Shown here: positions 62,876 to 64,000 of the stretch, piece by piece
Layout: the number at the start of each line of letters is the position of its first letter
Numbering within the stretch: the stretch's first letter is position 1
Assembly: GCA_028287305.1 (NCBI GenBank)
Contig: JAQBPX010000027.1
Coordinates: 62,001 to 126,000 of the forward strand
Direction: 5' to 3'
Source: Gemmatimonadota bacterium
GTDB lineage: Bacteria > Gemmatimonadota > Gemmatimonadetes > Gemmatimonadales > Gemmatimonadaceae
Length of the DNA: 64,000 nt
Made by a program: the position numbers and the translations under genes
Notes under the pieces: model-generated
What the model saw: only the letters and a program-made list of their open reading frames with translations
What the model was told of the DNA's origin: nothing
The model's database searches: none

Positions 62876-63275
62876 GACGCGGGCGCGGTCGCGCGCACTG
62901 CAGGCGCTCTACGCGTGGGACCTGCGCCCCGGCGCCGACCTGCTGAAGATTGCGAACACCGTCTGGGACGACCTCGGCGTTGCGCCGGGGGAGCGCAGCT
63001 TCGCCAGCCTGATCATCCGCGAGCTGGCGAAGCACGGCAAGGAGATCGACGCCATGCTCGTGCAGGTCACGGAGAACTGGCGCCTCGAGCGCCTCGGCGT
63101 CATCGAGCGCTGCGTGCTGCGGCTCGCCGCCGCCGAGTTCCACCAGGAGGTCACGCCGCCGCGTGTCGTGATCCAGGAGGGCGTACGCCTCGCCGAGCGC
63201 TACGGCAGCGAGCAGAGCGCGCGCTTCGTGAACGGCGTGCTCGACGCTCTCGCCCGGCGCATGGGACGCCTCTAG
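62859..63275 (+). CDS. nusB: Transcription antitermination factor NusB
   Basis: A 138-aa all-helical RNA-binding protein that works with NusE (S10) on boxA in rRNA operons. It has TRARSRALQALYAWDL at the N-terminus, ENWRLERLGVIERCVLRLAAAEF and PRVVIQEGVRLAERYGSEQSARFVNGVLDAL, all family signatures. It overlaps ribH and shares one base with the following glycosyltransferase start (TAGTG). Confidence 0.95.
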   Translation: MKTRLETRARSRALQALYAWDLRPGADLLKIANTVWDDLGVAPGERSFASLIIRELAKHGKEIDAMLVQVTENWRLERLGVIERCVLRLAAAEFHQEVTPPRVVIQEGVRLAERYGSEQSARFVNGVLDALARRMGRL

Positions 63276-64000
63276 TGCGCATCCTGCTCGTCAACTGGCA
63301 GGATCGCGACAATCCACAGGGCGGCGGCGCCGAGATTCACCTCCACGAGATCTTCGGGCGCCTCGCCGCGCGGGGCCACCAGGTCACGCTGCTCTGCGGT
63401 GGCTGGCCCGGCTGTCCCCCGCGCGCCACGCTCGACGGCATCGCCGTGCATCGCGTGGGCACGCGACACAGCTTTCCCTTCCTGGCTCGCGCGTACTTCC
63501 GGAAGCACCTCGCCGAGAGCTTCGAGGTCCTGGTCGAGGACGTGAACAAGGTGCCGCTCTACACGCCTCGCTGGACCACGAAGCCGGTGGTCACGCTCGT
63601 GCCGCACCTCTTCGGCGGCACGGCATTCCAGGAGCTTGCCGCCCCGCTCGCCGCCGCCGTCTGGCTGGCCGAGCGTCCCCTCGGGCCGGTGTATCGCAAG
63701 GTCCCCTTCGAGGCGATCAGCGACAGCACTCGCGACGACCTGGCCGAGCGCGGCATCCCGAAGTCGAGCGTGGAGGTGATCTATCCCGGCATCGACACGG
63801 TGAGCTACACGCCGCTGGCGGGGACGCGCGCTGCCGTGCCCACCTTCTCGTACCTCGGCCGGCTGAAGAAGTACAAGGGCGTGCACCTGGTGATCCGGGC
63901 GTTCGCGCACATGAAGCATCCCACCGCCGTGCTCGAGATCGCCGGCGCCGGTGACTACCGTGCCCGGCTCGAGGCGCTGTCCCAGTCGCTTGACCTCGGC
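63275..64000 (+). CDS. GT4-family glycosyltransferase (3' partial)
   Basis: The first 242 codons of a GT-B fold glycosyltransferase, cut by the window edge. The GTG start gives MRILLVNWQDRDNPQGGGAE, with a glycine-rich loop typical of GT4 enzymes. The second Rossmann domain begins VPTFSYLGRLKKYKGVHLVIRAFAHM followed by LEIAGAGDYRARLEAL. The catalytic acidic motif and sugar-nucleotide EX7E region lie beyond the edge. The acceptor is unknown. It is linked to nusB by a one-base overlap. Confidence 0.9.
   Translation, partial: MRILLVNWQDRDNPQGGGAEIHLHEIFGRLAARGHQVTLLCGGWPGCPPRATLDGIAVHRVGTRHSFPFLARAYFRKHLAESFEVLVEDVNKVPLYTPRWTTKPVVTLVPHLFGGTAFQELAAPLAAAVWLAERPLGPVYRKVPFEAISDSTRDDLAERGIPKSSVEVIYPGIDTVSYTPLAGTRAAVPTFSYLGRLKKYKGVHLVIRAFAHMKHPTAVLEIAGAGDYRARLEALSQSLDLG

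Overview
This is a GC-rich, gene-dense bacterial window. There are about 58 protein genes and one tRNA, almost all on the + strand, and most neighbours are joined by 1-4 nt ATGA/GTGA/TGATG-type overlaps. I see no CRISPR array, insertion sequence, integrase or phage gene. The content points to a diderm with meso-DAP peptidoglycan (DNPR motif in MurE, several signal-peptide beta-barrel candidates, lipoproteins). Gene content and gene style suggest Gemmatimonadota. That assignment is an inference, not read from a marker such as 16S rRNA.

1-10254: one tight operon, cut at the left edge, that mixes a polarity-type switch with a chemosensory adaptation set. In order: an MglA-type GTPase, a protein with two DnaA-like AAA+ modules and no DNA-binding domain, a PATAN (DUF4388)-TPR protein, CheR, CheD, CheB, an ExeA-type ATPase, two CheW proteins, a TPR protein and a secreted HExxH protease. 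CheA, CheY and receptors are not in view and may lie upstream. This is the best candidate in the window for an undescribed system.

10266-12404: a 56-aa membrane microprotein with a leaderless promoter, tRNA-Val(TAC), a secreted TPR protein and a bidirectional terminator. 12424-13329 (-): a YegS-like lipid kinase.

13328-31326: the division and cell-wall (dcw) cluster rsmH-ftsL-ftsI-murE-murF-mraY-murD-ftsW-murG-murC-ftsQ-ftsA-[GT2]-ftsZ-[M23 peptidase]. No mraZ, murB or ddl is present. A glycosyltransferase and an AT-rich block with a DnaA-box-like palindrome separate ftsA from ftsZ, and an M23 hydrolase is coupled to ftsZ.

31373-40717: a vWA-like membrane protein, ftsY, recG, a sensor kinase/lipoprotein pair (-), asnS and mazG (-).

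40764-54101: alr-deoB-cdd, a lipoprotein and an outer-membrane protein, a soluble receiver-kinase hybrid, miaB, comEC, a small HExxH protein, fbp, and a B12-dependent mutase catalytic subunit. Intergenic spaces here carry inverted repeats and a G-quadruplex motif.

54408-64000: fmdB-argS, a PfkB kinase-purM-OMP-ribD-ribE-ribBA-ribH-nusB series, and the start of a GT4 glycosyltransferase cut by the right edge.

Recurrent theme: many genes that begin a transcription unit have a TAnnnT-like -10 box 5-8 nt before the ATG and no Shine-Dalgarno sequence. This suggests widespread leaderless transcription.
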